Below are positions 25,504 through 34,068 of a DNA stretch of 64,000 nucleotides, piece by piece. The notes under the pieces are model-generated. The model saw only the letters and a list, made by a program, of their open reading frames with translations. It searched no databases and was not told the origin of the DNA. How positions within the stretch are numbered: position 1 is the first letter of the stretch; each line of letters begins with the position of its first letter. Location of the stretch: assembly GCF_021730435.1 (NCBI RefSeq), contig NZ_JABWGX010000003.1, positions 1 through 64,000 on the forward strand, read 5' to 3'. The position numbers and the translations under genes were made by a program. The stretch is from Xanthobacter agilis (GTDB lineage Bacteria > Pseudomonadota > Alphaproteobacteria > Rhizobiales > Xanthobacteraceae).

Positions 25504-26031
25504 TCAACCCTCGGCGGGGGCGTCGGCCGGCAGCGTCTCCAGGTCCAGCAGCACGGGCACATGTCCGGTCAGGGCCAGGAAGGTCCGCAGGGCGTCGGGG
25601 CTCAGCACGGTGGTGCGGGTGTTGGTGAGCGGGTGGCAGCCGATGGCGTCGGCCCGCAGCAGCGCCGCGTCGATGGCCACGGTGACGCGGTGTTCGGGAT
25701 CGTTGGCGAGGGCCAGCAAGGTTACCGATCCCGGCAGCACGCCCAGGCGCTTGAACAAGGCTTCGGGCGAGGCGAAGGACAGCGCGCCCCGCGCGCCCAA
25801 AGGGGTTCGCAGGCGCTTGAGTTTCACGTCCGCGTCGGCGGCCAGGGTGACAAGAAAATAGGTCTTCTTGGCATCGCGCAGGAACAGATTCTTCGTCTGC
25901 GCTCCGGGCACGGCCCCGCGCAGACGCCTTGCGTCCGCCACGGTGTGCACCGGCGGGTGGGAGAAAGTTTCCGACGGAATGCCGTAGGCCGAAAGGCGCG
26001 CGAGCAGAACGTCAGGTGTCAGCGGTGGCAT
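25504..26031 (-). CDS. Prolyl-tRNA deacylase ProX/PrdX (YbaK domain)
   Basis: A 175-residue trans-editing protein of the YbaK/ProX family that hydrolyses mischarged Ala- or Cys-tRNA(Pro). Visible: HPPVHTVADARRLRG, the conserved lysine region GAQTKNLFLRDAKKTYFLV, and GSVTLLALANDPEH and CHPLTNTRTT near the C-terminus, a pattern closer to PrdX/ProXp-ala than to YbaK. The start at 26031 matches the family; a longer frame upstream adds a Gly/Pro-rich stretch. It stands alone, with an intrinsic terminator 120 bp downstream. Confidence 0.85.
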   Translation of the reverse strand: MPPLTPDVLLARLSAYGIPSETFSHPPVHTVADARRLRGAVPGAQTKNLFLRDAKKTYFLVTLAADADVKLKRLRTPLGARGALSFASPEALFKRLGVLPGSVTLLALANDPEHRVTVAIDAALLRADAIGCHPLTNTRTTVLSPDALRTFLALTGHVPVLLDLETLPADAPAEG

Positions 26032-26339
26032 GAGATGGCCGACGCTCGGCGGCGGGCGCTGCTCTCCGCCGCCGGTTGCACCCGGCGCTGTCCTTGTCCT
26101 CATGAAAAGCCCCGTCGGAGGTCGTGGAAAACACTCCGGCTTGCGGACCCGCCACCGATTCCGGGACGATACGAAGATGGTTCGGCGCCGGTTCCGGTGA
26201 GCCTTGCCCCCGGTGAGTCTTGCCCGATGTGAGGCCTGCGCAATGGCCCAGGTCAAGGGCCTGCGGAATAACGACTCGAAGGACCCATGAGGCAAGCTCA
26301 TGGGTCCTTGGATCCTGCCGGCTTGTGAATGCCGGGCGA
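26032..26339. other. 308-bp gene-free region
   Basis: Between the ProX-type gene and the small exported protein, both on the minus strand. It should hold the ProX promoter and it holds the 13-bp terminator hairpin at 26279-26309. Tandem GTGAG(C/T)CTTGCCC segments near 26200-26225 are short and imperfect. Nothing else was recognised. Confidence 0.4.
26279..26309 (-). terminator. 13-bp perfect hairpin after small exported protein gene
   Basis: AAGGACCCATGAG at 26279-26291 is exactly complementary to 26297-26309 with a 5-nt loop. It lies 31 bp past the stop codon of the minus-strand gene at 26340. The minus-strand sequence after the stem has only scattered Ts, but stem length and position favour a terminator. 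Confidence 0.7.
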
Positions 26340-26612
26340 TCAGCGCAGCTTCATGAGGCAGGAGCCGGCGGCTTCGGCCGCGCCACGGGCGTCGCCCATG
26401 GACACGGTGCCGTTGCTCACCAGGGACTTGGTGACGCTGGTCACCAGGCCGCGCAGGTCGGAGGCGGCGGCCGCCTGGGGCGCGGCCGCCGCATAGATGG
26501 CCTGGCCGTTGGCATCGAGGCCGGCGGCGCATTTGTCGGCGCTGGCCTGATCGGCGAGGGCCGGCACGGTCATGACACCGAATGCGGCGCAGGCGAGGAG
26601 CAGCTTCTTCAT
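26340..26612 (-). CDS. Small exported protein, unknown function (90 aa)
   Basis: Not assigned to a named family. The first 20 residues (MKKLLLACAAFGVMTVPALA) are a clear Sec signal peptide with an ALA cleavage site. The mature part of about 70 residues is Ala-rich and helical, with two cysteines (ADKCAAG and GSCLMKLR) placed to form a disulfide linking its ends. It would be periplasmic or secreted. The start has GGAGATC seven bases upstream. A strong hairpin follows the gene, so it is probably monocistronic and well expressed. Confidence 0.75.
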   Translation of the reverse strand: MKKLLLACAAFGVMTVPALADQASADKCAAGLDANGQAIYAAAAPQAAAASDLRGLVTSVTKSLVSNGTVSMGDARGAAEAAGSCLMKLR

Positions 26613-26817
26613 GACAGGATCTCCAACACGGGAACACGGGCGCGCCGAAGGCGCGGCGACATGACGTGATTCTACCACGCGGGGGACGCCGCGCGCGCAG
26701 GTGTCAACACCCTCGGGGCGATCGCGTGACACGTCGATCCGGCCGCAAGGGCGTACCTCGGGCGAATCAGCGTCCACGCGATGCAAGGGGCGGTCGTGGG
26801 TCGTGTCTTGGGTCGTC

Positions 26818-27114
26818 TCAGCGCACGCCGACACGGTTGACCGGACCACCGGCATTCACGCCCGCACCGGGCGCGCCGACGCCAACACCCGGCGTGACGC
26901 CGACTCCCGGCGCTCCGGCGCCCGCCACACAGCCGGCCGGGTAGCCCGGGCGGGTGCAATGGACCGCGGCGCGGGCGGCAGGAGCCGTCGGACGCGCCAC
27001 GCAGCCCTTTGGAACACCAGCGGATTTGCAGTAGACCACCGCAGAGGCCGGGGACACGAAGGCGATGCTGCCAAACGTGGCGGCCGTCATAAGAATCGCG
27101 GCAAAACGGGACAT
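26818..27114 (-). CDS. Small exported protein with repeated Cys-x-x-x-G-x-P-x-G-Cys-V-A motif
   Basis: A 98-residue product with a signal peptide (FAAILMTAATFGSIAFVSPASA). The mature part carries two copies of one pattern about 22 residues apart: YCKSAGVPKGCVA and HCTRPGYPAGCVA. Each copy has two cysteines eight residues apart that could close a small loop. The C-terminal third is Gly/Val/Pro/Ala-rich and low in complexity. The ATG at 27114 is preferred to a GTG four codons upstream because GAGG lies at the right distance. It is transcribed divergently from the winged-helix gene at 27279. Function unknown. Confidence 0.7.
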   Translation of the reverse strand: MSRFAAILMTAATFGSIAFVSPASAVVYCKSAGVPKGCVARPTAPAARAAVHCTRPGYPAGCVAGAGAPGVGVTPGVGVGAPGAGVNAGGPVNRVGVR

Positions 27115-27278
27115 ATTATACCTCACGGTGGGCCTGTCCGCGAGAAGGGCTACGTCGGACGCGGGCAGATCTCAATGTCAAAAGTTGACCGTATTGCCAC
27201 CGGAGATACCTCCCGTGGCGGAACGAAAGCAGATAGATTTCACTTGGCAAGGCGGTCAGGGACGGGCCTTCGGGGGCG

Positions 27279-28205
27279 ATGGTGAGTGAAGCGTACGAGA
27301 CGGGAGCAGGGGGGCGGGCGGCGCCTCTGTGGCTGGCTGAAGCTGTAGGTGCCGAGGCGCGGGCTTGGATCCGGACACATCCGTCCTTCCCACGGGCCAT
27401 GGCGTTGAGCGCGGCGTCGCTGGTCAATCTCTACAGTGGCAACCGCTTGATGAATCGGGTGCTGAACGATCGCGGACGCATGCTGTTCGGCTTCTTCGCG
27501 CTGTATCTGCATGCGCTGCCGGAAGCCGAGGGCGGAGGCCTTACGGTGAGCCGCATGGCGGCCCTGGCGGCGGAGACCGGCGTGTGCAGTCGGGGCCGGG
27601 CGAAGGCGATGCTGGCGCTGCTGCGGTGGGGCGGATATCTGACCCCTTCCGAGAGCGAGGGCGACCGGCGCGCGAAGCCGCTGGAGCCCACGTCGCGCAT
27701 GGTGACCCAGCAGATTCACCGTTGGCAGCTGCAATATCGCTCCATCGCGATCCTCGACCCCAAGGTGGAGGAACTGGCGATGGTTTTGGGCGATAGGGCG
27801 GTCTTCAACGATGTCATGATCTGCCTGGGCGAAGCCTTCCGGTCCGGTCACCGGGTGCTGGACCAGGCTCCGGCGATCGCCGACATTGCCGATCGCGACA
27901 GCGGCATGATGATCCTGCTGGCGCTGTTCGTCGCCGAGCAGGGCGGGGAGGAGATGCCGTCCATCGCCGAGCTGGCGCGGCGGTTCCATGTCTCACGGGC
28001 CCATGTCCTGCAACTGCTGAAGGATGCCCAGGGCACCGGTCTCATGACGCGGGACGGCACCACCGGCGCCGGGCGTCTGACCGATCATGGGCACGAGGCG
28101 CTGGCGGATTTTTTTGCCGCGTCCTTCGCGTTTTTGCGCGGCACGGCCTATGCCGCGCTGGAGGCGATGGCGGCGCGGGCCGCCCCGGCGGCGGTCTCGG
28201 ACTGA
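27279..28205 (+). CDS. Winged-helix DNA-binding protein, unknown role
   Basis: A 308-residue soluble protein. The C-terminal 90 residues contain a winged helix-turn-helix like those of MarR/GntR types ([33 protein letters not shown] followed by RLTDHG); an earlier segment ([36 protein letters not shown]) looks like a second such domain. Two HTH-like domains with a helical middle are unusual and I do not recognise the family. There are no membrane segments. It is divergent from the small exported protein at 26818, which it may regulate (inference from position only). ppc follows 167 bp downstream. Confidence 0.75.
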   Translation: MVSEAYETGAGGRAAPLWLAEAVGAEARAWIRTHPSFPRAMALSAASLVNLYSGNRLMNRVLNDRGRMLFGFFALYLHALPEAEGGGLTVSRMAALAAETGVCSRGRAKAMLALLRWGGYLTPSESEGDRRAKPLEPTSRMVTQQIHRWQLQYRSIAILDPKVEELAMVLGDRAVFNDVMICLGEAFRSGHRVLDQAPAIADIADRDSGMMILLALFVAEQGGEEMPSIAELARRFHVSRAHVLQLLKDAQGTGLMTRDGTTGAGRLTDHGHEALADFFAASFAFLRGTAYAALEAMAARAAPAAVSD

Positions 28206-28372
28206 TCCGCGGTCGCGGCCACCCTTTCGCTGCCGCCCGATTTCCAGGACACTGCAACGGGGCTCTCACGCGTCGCCGGGCAGGCCGGATTCGATTCGCC
28301 CCGGCGACGCATCACCACACGTTCGGAGCCTTCCGCGCGTCGCCACGGCACGCGGAAGGGGCTCGGCTGAAG

Positions 28373-31258
28373 ATGGGGCGCGGCATGAGCTGCAAGGTGA
28401 CGCCGGTGGACGCGGCAACGGACGGCCTGGAGCGGGCGAGCCATGAGGTGGCCCGTGAGGTGGCGCATGAGGAGATCCAGGATGAGATGCTGGACGACCT
28501 GCCGCTGAAGGCGGACATCCGCCTGCTCGGGCGCCTGCTGGGGGATACGGTGCGGGTGCAGGAGGGCGAGGACGTGTTCGACCTGGTCGAGCGCATCCGC
28601 CAGACCTCCATCCGTTTCCATCGCGCCGGCGACGAGGCCGCCCGCCGGGACCTGGAGGCGCTTCTGCCCCGGTTGTCGCCGGAGCGGGCGGTGGAGATCA
28701 TTCGCGCCTTTTCCTATTTTTCGCACCTCGCCAATATCGCCGAGGACCAGCACCACATCCGCCGCGGCCGCGAAGCCGCCATCTCCGGGGCGCCGCCGGC
28801 GCCGGGGAGCCTCGCGCGCAGCCTGGCCCTGGCGCACGCGGCCGGCATCGACACGGCGCGCCTCATCGGCTTCTTCGGCGGCGCGCGGATCAGCCCGGTG
28901 TTGACGGCCCATCCCACCGAGGTGCGGCGCAAAAGCACCATGAATCGCGAGATGGAAATCGCCGGCCTGCTCGACCGGGGCGAGCGCATGGCCCTGACGC
29001 CGCAGGAAAAGGCGGAGGACGAGGAGGCCCTGCGCCGTGCCGTGCTCACCCTGTGGCAAACGCCGCTGCTGCGGCGCATCAAGCTCACGGTCCTGGACGA
29101 GGTGGCGAACGGCCTCTCCTATTACGATTACACCTTTCTCGACCAGTTGCCGCGGCTCTATTGCGCCATCGAGGACGCACTCGGCGCGGGGGAGGGGGCA
29201 GGGGAAGGGACACGGGACACGGACGGGCCAGATGTCAGCCTGCCCTCGTTCCTGCGCATGGGGAGCTGGATCGGCGGGGATCGCGACGGCAACCCCTTCG
29301 TCACCGCCGATGTGCTCCGCGAGACGGTGCGGCTGCACCGTTCGCGCATCTTCGCCCATTACGCCGCCGAGCTGGCGGCGCTTGGCGGAGAACTGTCGCT
29401 GGCGAGCCGACAGGTCGCGATCTCGCCGGAGCTGGAGGCGCTCGCCGCGCGGTCGGATGATCCGGTGCCGAGCCACCGGGAGGAGCCCTATCGGCTGGTG
29501 CTCTCCCACATCGCGTCGCGGGTGAAGGCCACCCGCCGTCAGCTCGACGGCCGGGGGATCGAAGCGGAGCCCTATGCCGACGCCGAGGCGCTGCGCGCCG
29601 ACCTCGACGTGATCCATCGGTCCTTGTGCGCCAACAGGTCGCGCGTCCTGGCGCAGGGCCGGTTGCGGCGGTTGCGGCGGGCGGTGGACTGCTTCGGCTT
29701 CCATCTCGCCTGCGTGGACCTGCGGCAGAATTCCGACGTGCACGAGCGCACCGTGGCCGAGCTCCTGGAGAAGGTGGCGCCGGGCACGGCCTATGCGTCC
29801 CTGGACGAGAATGCGCGGGTGGACCTCCTGGTGCGGGAGCTGTCCACGGCGCGCCTGCTGTCCTCGCCGTTCGTGCCCTATTCGGAAGAGACGCGTTCCG
29901 AACTCGCCATCTTCCGCGAGGCGGCGGCGGCGCACCGGGCCGTGGGGCCGCTCGTCATCCCCAATGCCATCATCTCCAAGGCCGAAAGCGTGTCCGACCT
30001 GCTGGAAGTGGCGGTTCTGCTCAAGGAAGTGGGGCTGGTGTCCGCCGACGGCACCAGCGCGGTCAACATCATTCCCCTGTTCGAGACCATCGACGACCTG
30101 AAGGCGTGCGGCACGGTGATGGACCGCGCCCTGTCTTTGCCGGCCTACGCCCGGCTGGTGGCGAGCCGGGGCGGCGAGCAGGAGGTGATGCTCGGCTATT
30201 CCGACAGCAACAAGGACGGCGGCTTCGTCACCTCGGGCTGGGAATTGTACAAGGCGGAGATCGGCCTTCTGGACGTGTTCCGCGCCCATGGCGTGCGGCT
30301 GCGGCTGTTCCACGGGCGCGGCGGCTCGGTGGGGCGCGGCGGCGGCCCGAGCTACGACGCCATCCTCGCCCAGCCGGGCGGGGCGGTGAACGGGCAGATC
30401 CGCATCACCGAGCAGGGCGAGATCATTTCCTCCAAATATTCCCATCCGGAGGTGGGCCGGCGCAATCTGGAGATCCTGGTGGCGGCGACGCTGGAGGCCT
30501 CCCTGCTCCAGCCGGAGGAAAACGCGCCGCGGCCCGAATTCCTGAGCGCCATGGAGGAGATTTCCGATGAGGCGTACCGGGCCTATCGCCATCTGGTCTA
30601 CGAGACCGAGGGGTTCGAGGATTATTTCTGGTCGTCCACGGTGATTTCCGAGATCGCCACCTTGAACATCGGCTCGCGCCCGGCCTCGCGGGCGAAGACG
30701 CGGGCCATCACCGCGCTCAGGGCCATTCCGTGGGTATTTTCCTGGGCTCAATGCCGGCTGATGCTGCCGGGATGGTACGGCTTCGGCACCGCGGTGGAGG
30801 CCTTCACCCAACGCCGCACCGATTATGGCCTCGCTTTTCTGGCGGCCATGTATCGCGAGTGGCCCTTCTTCCGCACCCAGCTTTCCAACATGGACATGGT
30901 GCTGGCCAAGAGCTCCTTGGCGGTGGCCTCGCGCTATGCGGAGCTGGTGCCGGACCCACACCTGCGCGCCGAGATCTTCGGCCGCATTCGGGCCGAGCAC
31001 GCGCTGACGGTCAAGCATCTCAACGCCATCATGGACCAGGTGCGCCTATTGGAAGGCAACCCCGCGCTCGACCGCTCCATCCGCGCCCGCTTCCCTTATC
31101 TTGACCCGCTCAACCATCTGCAGATCGAGTTCCTGAAGCTCCACCGCGGGCAGGGGGCGGCGGCCGACGTGGCGGAGGACGCTGCGCGGGAGGAAATTCT
31201 GCACGGCATCCAGCTCTCCATCAACGGCATCTCCGCGGGCCTGCGCAACTCAGGTTGA
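28373..31258 (+). CDS. ppc: Phosphoenolpyruvate carboxylase
   Basis: Carboxylates PEP with bicarbonate to oxaloacetate, the main anaplerotic reaction, in the cytosol. The 961-residue protein has the family motifs: catalytic His in [24 protein letters not shown], the lysine-bearing [11 protein letters not shown], the [14 protein letters not shown] loop, [12 protein letters not shown], and the C-terminal [15 protein letters not shown] that forms the allosteric and active-site edge. Length is at the upper end for bacteria because of about 40 extra N-terminal residues. A second ATG four codons in (28385) is also possible. A 13-bp hairpin follows at 31276. Together with mcd it fits growth on C2 compounds. 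Confidence 0.97.
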   Translation: MGRGMSCKVTPVDAATDGLERASHEVAREVAHEEIQDEMLDDLPLKADIRLLGRLLGDTVRVQEGEDVFDLVERIRQTSIRFHRAGDEAARRDLEALLPRLSPERAVEIIRAFSYFSHLANIAEDQHHIRRGREAAISGAPPAPGSLARSLALAHAAGIDTARLIGFFGGARISPVLTAHPTEVRRKSTMNREMEIAGLLDRGERMALTPQEKAEDEEALRRAVLTLWQTPLLRRIKLTVLDEVANGLSYYDYTFLDQLPRLYCAIEDALGAGEGAGEGTRDTDGPDVSLPSFLRMGSWIGGDRDGNPFVTADVLRETVRLHRSRIFAHYAAELAALGGELSLASRQVAISPELEALAARSDDPVPSHREEPYRLVLSHIASRVKATRRQLDGRGIEAEPYADAEALRADLDVIHRSLCANRSRVLAQGRLRRLRRAVDCFGFHLACVDLRQNSDVHERTVAELLEKVAPGTAYASLDENARVDLLVRELSTARLLSSPFVPYSEETRSELAIFREAAAAHRAVGPLVIPNAIISKAESVSDLLEVAVLLKEVGLVSADGTSAVNIIPLFETIDDLKACGTVMDRALSLPAYARLVASRGGEQEVMLGYSDSNKDGGFVTSGWELYKAEIGLLDVFRAHGVRLRLFHGRGGSVGRGGGPSYDAILAQPGGAVNGQIRITEQGEIISSKYSHPEVGRRNLEILVAATLEASLLQPEENAPRPEFLSAMEEISDEAYRAYRHLVYETEGFEDYFWSSTVISEIATLNIGSRPASRAKTRAITALRAIPWVFSWAQCRLMLPGWYGFGTAVEAFTQRRTDYGLAFLAAMYREWPFFRTQLSNMDMVLAKSSLAVASRYAELVPDPHLRAEIFGRIRAEHALTVKHLNAIMDQVRLLEGNPALDRSIRARFPYLDPLNHLQIEFLKLHRGQGAAADVAEDAAREEILHGIQLSINGISAGLRNSG

Positions 31259-31275
31259 AGATGGCGTCTTCGCAT

Positions 31276-31307
31276 CGCTCCGGCTGGATCCGCGTCCAGC
31301 CGGAGCG
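31276..31307 (+). terminator. 13-bp perfect hairpin after ppc
   Basis: CGCTCCGGCTGGA at 31276-31288 pairs exactly with 31295-31307 around a 6-nt loop, 17 bp after the ppc stop. The downstream bases (TGTTCAATG) have few Ts, but stem strength and position make it the likely ppc terminator. Confidence 0.7.
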
Positions 31308-31318
31308 TGTTCAATGAA

Positions 31319-31346
31319 ATCTATCGAACGCCATCATGTGATAGAT
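31319..31346. repeat. Inverted repeat ATCTATC-N14-GATAGAT
   Basis: Perfect 7-bp arms at 31319-31325 and 31340-31346 inside an AT-rich island between ppc and the peroxidase gene. Possible operator or hairpin; it matches no consensus I can name with confidence. Confidence 0.4.
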
Positions 31347-31496
31347 AAATAATCATATTGAAATCATGATCCCCGCCATGGATGGATGCATGCGCCGGCG
31401 ACATCCAATATCCGCCGGATCGTGCGCGTGGAGGCGGTTAACTCCCATATCTTCTTTATCCGATGATCGGGTGCAAGCAATCGTCGCAGTTTGGAA

Positions 31497-31510
31497 TTGA
31501 TCTAAATCAA
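31497..31510 (+). promoter_or_regulatory. FNR/FixK box upstream of cytochrome c peroxidase
   Basis: TTGAT-CTAA-ATCAA is a perfect match to the FNR/FixK consensus TTGAT-N4-ATCAA. Its centre is 64 bp before the peroxidase ATG; a site centred at -41.5 would put the transcription start near 31545, leaving a short leader with the GGGGAGG ribosome-binding site. Activation under low oxygen by an FNR/FixK/CRP-family protein is the expected consequence. Confidence 0.8.
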
Positions 31511-31567
31511 GCGGCGCACGAACGCTTCTCGCTAGCCTCCGCGAACCGATCACTTGGGGAGGCGACG

Positions 31568-32641
31568 ATGAGACGGAAGCTGATGCGGCGGGTGTCCCTG
31601 GCGCTTGTGTCCGCCGGACTGATGGCAAGCGCCCTGGTGGGGCCGGCGACCGCGGCCGATGACCTGCGCAAGCAGGCGCTCGAGGTGTTCAAGCCGCTGC
31701 CTTCCACCATCCCGGCGGTGAAAGGTAACAAGATCACGCCCCAGAAGATCGAGCTGGGCAAGGACCTGTTCTTCGATCCGCGGCTGTCGGCGTCGGGCGT
31801 GTTCAGCTGCGCTTCCTGCCACAACCTTACGACCGGCGGCGACGACAATCTGGAAACCTCCATCGGCCACGGCTGGCAGCGCGGCCCGCGCAATGCGCCC
31901 ACCGTGTTCAACTCGGTGCTGAACGAGGCCCAGTTCTGGGACGGTCGCGCCGAGGACCTCAAGGCCCAGGCCAAGGGGCCGATCCAGGCGGGCGTCGAGA
32001 TGGCCAACACGCCCGACAATGTGGTGAAGACGCTCAAGAGCATGCCGCCTTATGTGGAGGCCTTCACCACTGCCTTTCCGGGCGAGAAGGATCCGGTGAC
32101 CTTCGACAACATGGCCAAGGCCATCGAGGCCTATGAGGCGACCCTTCTGACCCCAGCCCCCTTCGACACCTGGCTGAACGGCGACGACGACGCGCTCACG
32201 CCGGACCAGAAGAAGGGCCTTGCCCTGTTCATGGACAAGGGTTGCGCCGCCTGCCATTCGGGCGTGAACGTGGGTGGCCACGGCTATTATCCGTTCGGCG
32301 TGGTCGAGAAGCCCGGCGCCGACATCCTGCCGCCCAACGACAAGGGCCGCTTCGCGGTGACCAAGACCGCGGGCGACGAATATGTCTTTCGCGCCGCCCC
32401 TCTGCGCAATGTGGCTGTGACCCGGCCCTATTTCCACTCCGGCAAGGTGTGGGACCTCGGCCAGGCGGTGGCCATCATGGGCAATGCCCAGCTCGGGGAA
32501 GCGCTGAACGACGGCGATGTGAAGCTGATCGTGGCCTTCCTGGGCGCCCTCACCGGCAAGGTGCCGGAAGTGGTGCTGCCGGTGCTGCCGGCGGAAACCG
32601 ACGCCACCCCGCGTCCGACGGCGGAGGTGGTGAAGCCCTGA
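31568..32641 (+). CDS. ccpA: Di-haem cytochrome c peroxidase (CCP/MauG family)
   Basis: Periplasmic enzyme reducing hydrogen peroxide to water with electrons from small c-type cytochromes or cupredoxins. The 357-residue precursor has a signal peptide (about 1-29, ending VGPATAAD) and two haem c sites, CASCH near residue 81 and CAACH near 226, with GRFAVTKT and the C-terminal LRNVAVTRPYFHSGKVW segment typical of bacterial CCPs. Length and motifs fit CCP rather than MauG. A perfect FNR/FixK box lies upstream, in keeping with known oxygen-limited control of ccp genes, and an intrinsic terminator follows. A role in peroxide defence during micro-oxic growth is inferred. Confidence 0.92.
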   Translation: MRRKLMRRVSLALVSAGLMASALVGPATAADDLRKQALEVFKPLPSTIPAVKGNKITPQKIELGKDLFFDPRLSASGVFSCASCHNLTTGGDDNLETSIGHGWQRGPRNAPTVFNSVLNEAQFWDGRAEDLKAQAKGPIQAGVEMANTPDNVVKTLKSMPPYVEAFTTAFPGEKDPVTFDNMAKAIEAYEATLLTPAPFDTWLNGDDDALTPDQKKGLALFMDKGCAACHSGVNVGGHGYYPFGVVEKPGADILPPNDKGRFAVTKTAGDEYVFRAAPLRNVAVTRPYFHSGKVWDLGQAVAIMGNAQLGEALNDGDVKLIVAFLGALTGKVPEVVLPVLPAETDATPRPTAEVVKP

Positions 32642-32673
32642 GCCCTGCCGGCGCGGGATGCATGCCCTGGGTC

Positions 32674-32702
32674 AGGAGGTCCGGTCGCCGGGCCTCCTTT
32701 TT
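32674..32702 (+). terminator. Intrinsic terminator after cytochrome c peroxidase
   Basis: AGGAGG at 32674-32679 pairs with CCTCCT ending at 32698, with an inner CCGG/CCGG pairing around TCG, followed immediately by a T-run to 32702. A standard Rho-independent terminator 33 bp past the stop. Confidence 0.85.
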
Positions 32703-32721
32703 GCGTCCCGCCGGGACGCGC

Positions 32722-33258
32722 TCAGGCGAGGCCGACGATGTGGCCGATGTAGGGAAGCTGGCGGAAGGCGTGGGCCACGTCCATGCCGTAGCCCACCACG
32801 AACAGGTCGGGGCAGGTGAAGCCCACGAAATCGGGATGCACCTGCACCGCCCGCTTGCCGGGCTTTTCCAGCAGCACGCACACCAGCACCCGTCGGGCGC
32901 CGCGCGCCATCAGGAGGTCCTTGGCGAAGGCCAGGGTGCGGCCGGATTCCAGAATGTCGTCGATCAGCAGCACATCGCGTCCGCGCACGTCTGAGCGCAC
33001 GTCGGAGAGGATGTCCACCTGCCCGCAGGAGACGGTGGCCTCGCGGTAGGATGAGAGCTGCATGAACTCCACTTCCGGCGTCAGCCCGGAGGCGTGCAGG
33101 GCGCGCAGCAGGTCGGCGGAGAACATGAAGGCCCCGTTCATCACCACCACGGCGAGCATATTGTGAGGCTCCGCCGCCACGACCTCGTGTGCCACGCTCT
33201 GAACGCGGGCGGCGATGCGGTTTTCGTCGAACAGAACGGCGATATTCGGCAGCGGCAT
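32722..33258 (-). CDS. hpt: Hypoxanthine phosphoribosyltransferase
   Basis: Purine salvage enzyme converting hypoxanthine (and guanine) plus PRPP to IMP/GMP. The 178-residue protein has the type I PRPP-binding motif VLLIDDILESGRTL, the flexible-loop region LSSYREATVS and the C-terminal DFVGFTCPDLFVVGYGMD base-binding segment. Length is normal. It is transcribed divergently from ftsE with about 100 bp between the starts, and ends convergently against the peroxidase terminator. Confidence 0.94.
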   Translation of the reverse strand: MPLPNIAVLFDENRIAARVQSVAHEVVAAEPHNMLAVVVMNGAFMFSADLLRALHASGLTPEVEFMQLSSYREATVSCGQVDILSDVRSDVRGRDVLLIDDILESGRTLAFAKDLLMARGARRVLVCVLLEKPGKRAVQVHPDFVGFTCPDLFVVGYGMDVAHAFRQLPYIGHIVGLA

Positions 33259-33360
33259 GGGTCCTCGCACAACTTGAGGGGAGCATGGACCGGATGGCGC
33301 CGGCCGTCCAGAGCGCCGGTTCCCTCCGGCCTGAGGTGGGCGGGGCGGCCGGCATCGTTT

Positions 33361-34068
33361 ATGTTGGTGGATCAACGCAGCGGACGATTCGGGGGAAGGG
33401 TGGAACATCTGGTCCGATTCGAGAATGTCGGTCTGAGATACGGAATGGGGCCGGAAGTGCTGAAGGACGTCTCCTTCGGCATCGCGCCCAATTCGTTCCA
33501 GTTCCTCACCGGCCCCTCGGGCGCGGGCAAGACCACCTTGATGCGCCTGCTGTTTTTGCAGCTGAAGCCGACGCGGGGGCTCATCACCCTGTTCGGCCGC
33601 GACGTGTCCTCGCTGGACCCGGACGAAGTGGCGGTGCTGCGCCGGCGCATTGGCATCGTGTTCCAGGATTTCCGGCTGCTCGACCACCTCACCACCTATG
33701 AGAACGTCGCTTTGCCGCTGCGCGTGCTCGGCAAGGAAGAAGCCAGCTATCGCGCCGAGGTCACCGAACTGCTCGGCTGGGTCGGTCTCGGCGACCGCAT
33801 GGACGTGCTGCCGCCGGTGCTCTCCGGCGGCGAGAAGCAGCGCGCGGCCATCGCCCGCGCCCTCATCGGCCGACCCGAGTTCCTGCTCGCCGACGAGCCT
33901 ACCGGCAATGTGGACCCCACCCTGGCGCGCCGTCTGCTGCGCCTCTTCATCGAGCTCAACCGCACCGGAACTTCCGTTCTGCTGGCCACCCACGACATTG
34001 CGCTCATGGACCAGTATGATGCCCGGCGCCTCGTGATCGCGGACGGTCGCCTCTATGTCTACGACTGA
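33361..34068 (+). CDS. ftsE: Cell division ATP-binding protein FtsE
   Basis: ATPase of the FtsEX complex at the division site, which controls periplasmic peptidoglycan hydrolases. The protein shows Walker A GPSGAGKTT, the Q-loop IVFQDFRLL, the ABC signature LSGGEKQR and Walker B FLLADEPTGN. The start is uncertain: ATG at 33361 gives 235 residues with no clear ribosome-binding site; GTG at 33400 (VEHLVRFENVG) gives 222 residues, the usual family length, but its GGGGGAAG is very close. The gene overlaps ftsX by 14 bp, as is typical. Confidence 0.93.
   Translation: MLVDQRSGRFGGRVEHLVRFENVGLRYGMGPEVLKDVSFGIAPNSFQFLTGPSGAGKTTLMRLLFLQLKPTRGLITLFGRDVSSLDPDEVAVLRRRIGIVFQDFRLLDHLTTYENVALPLRVLGKEEASYRAEVTELLGWVGLGDRMDVLPPVLSGGEKQRAAIARALIGRPEFLLADEPTGNVDPTLARRLLRLFIELNRTGTSVLLATHDIALMDQYDARRLVIADGRLYVYD

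Larger units (their letters stand above)
31259..31567. promoter_or_regulatory. ppc-ccpA intergenic region, AT-rich
   Basis: 309 bp. It holds the ppc terminator (31276-31307), then a strikingly AT-rich island (about 31310-31375) with an inverted repeat ATCTATC-N14-GATAGAT at 31319-31346, and the FNR/FixK box at 31497-31510 that faces the peroxidase gene. Confidence 0.55.

Noticed and set aside
27108-27126. TATAAT next to the ATG at 27114 as a -10 box
   Set aside because: It lies between the ribosome-binding site and the start codon, so it cannot be the promoter of that gene; probably chance.
28148-31018. 956-residue minus-strand frame opposite ppc
   Set aside because: Antisense shadow of a gene with every PEP carboxylase motif in order.
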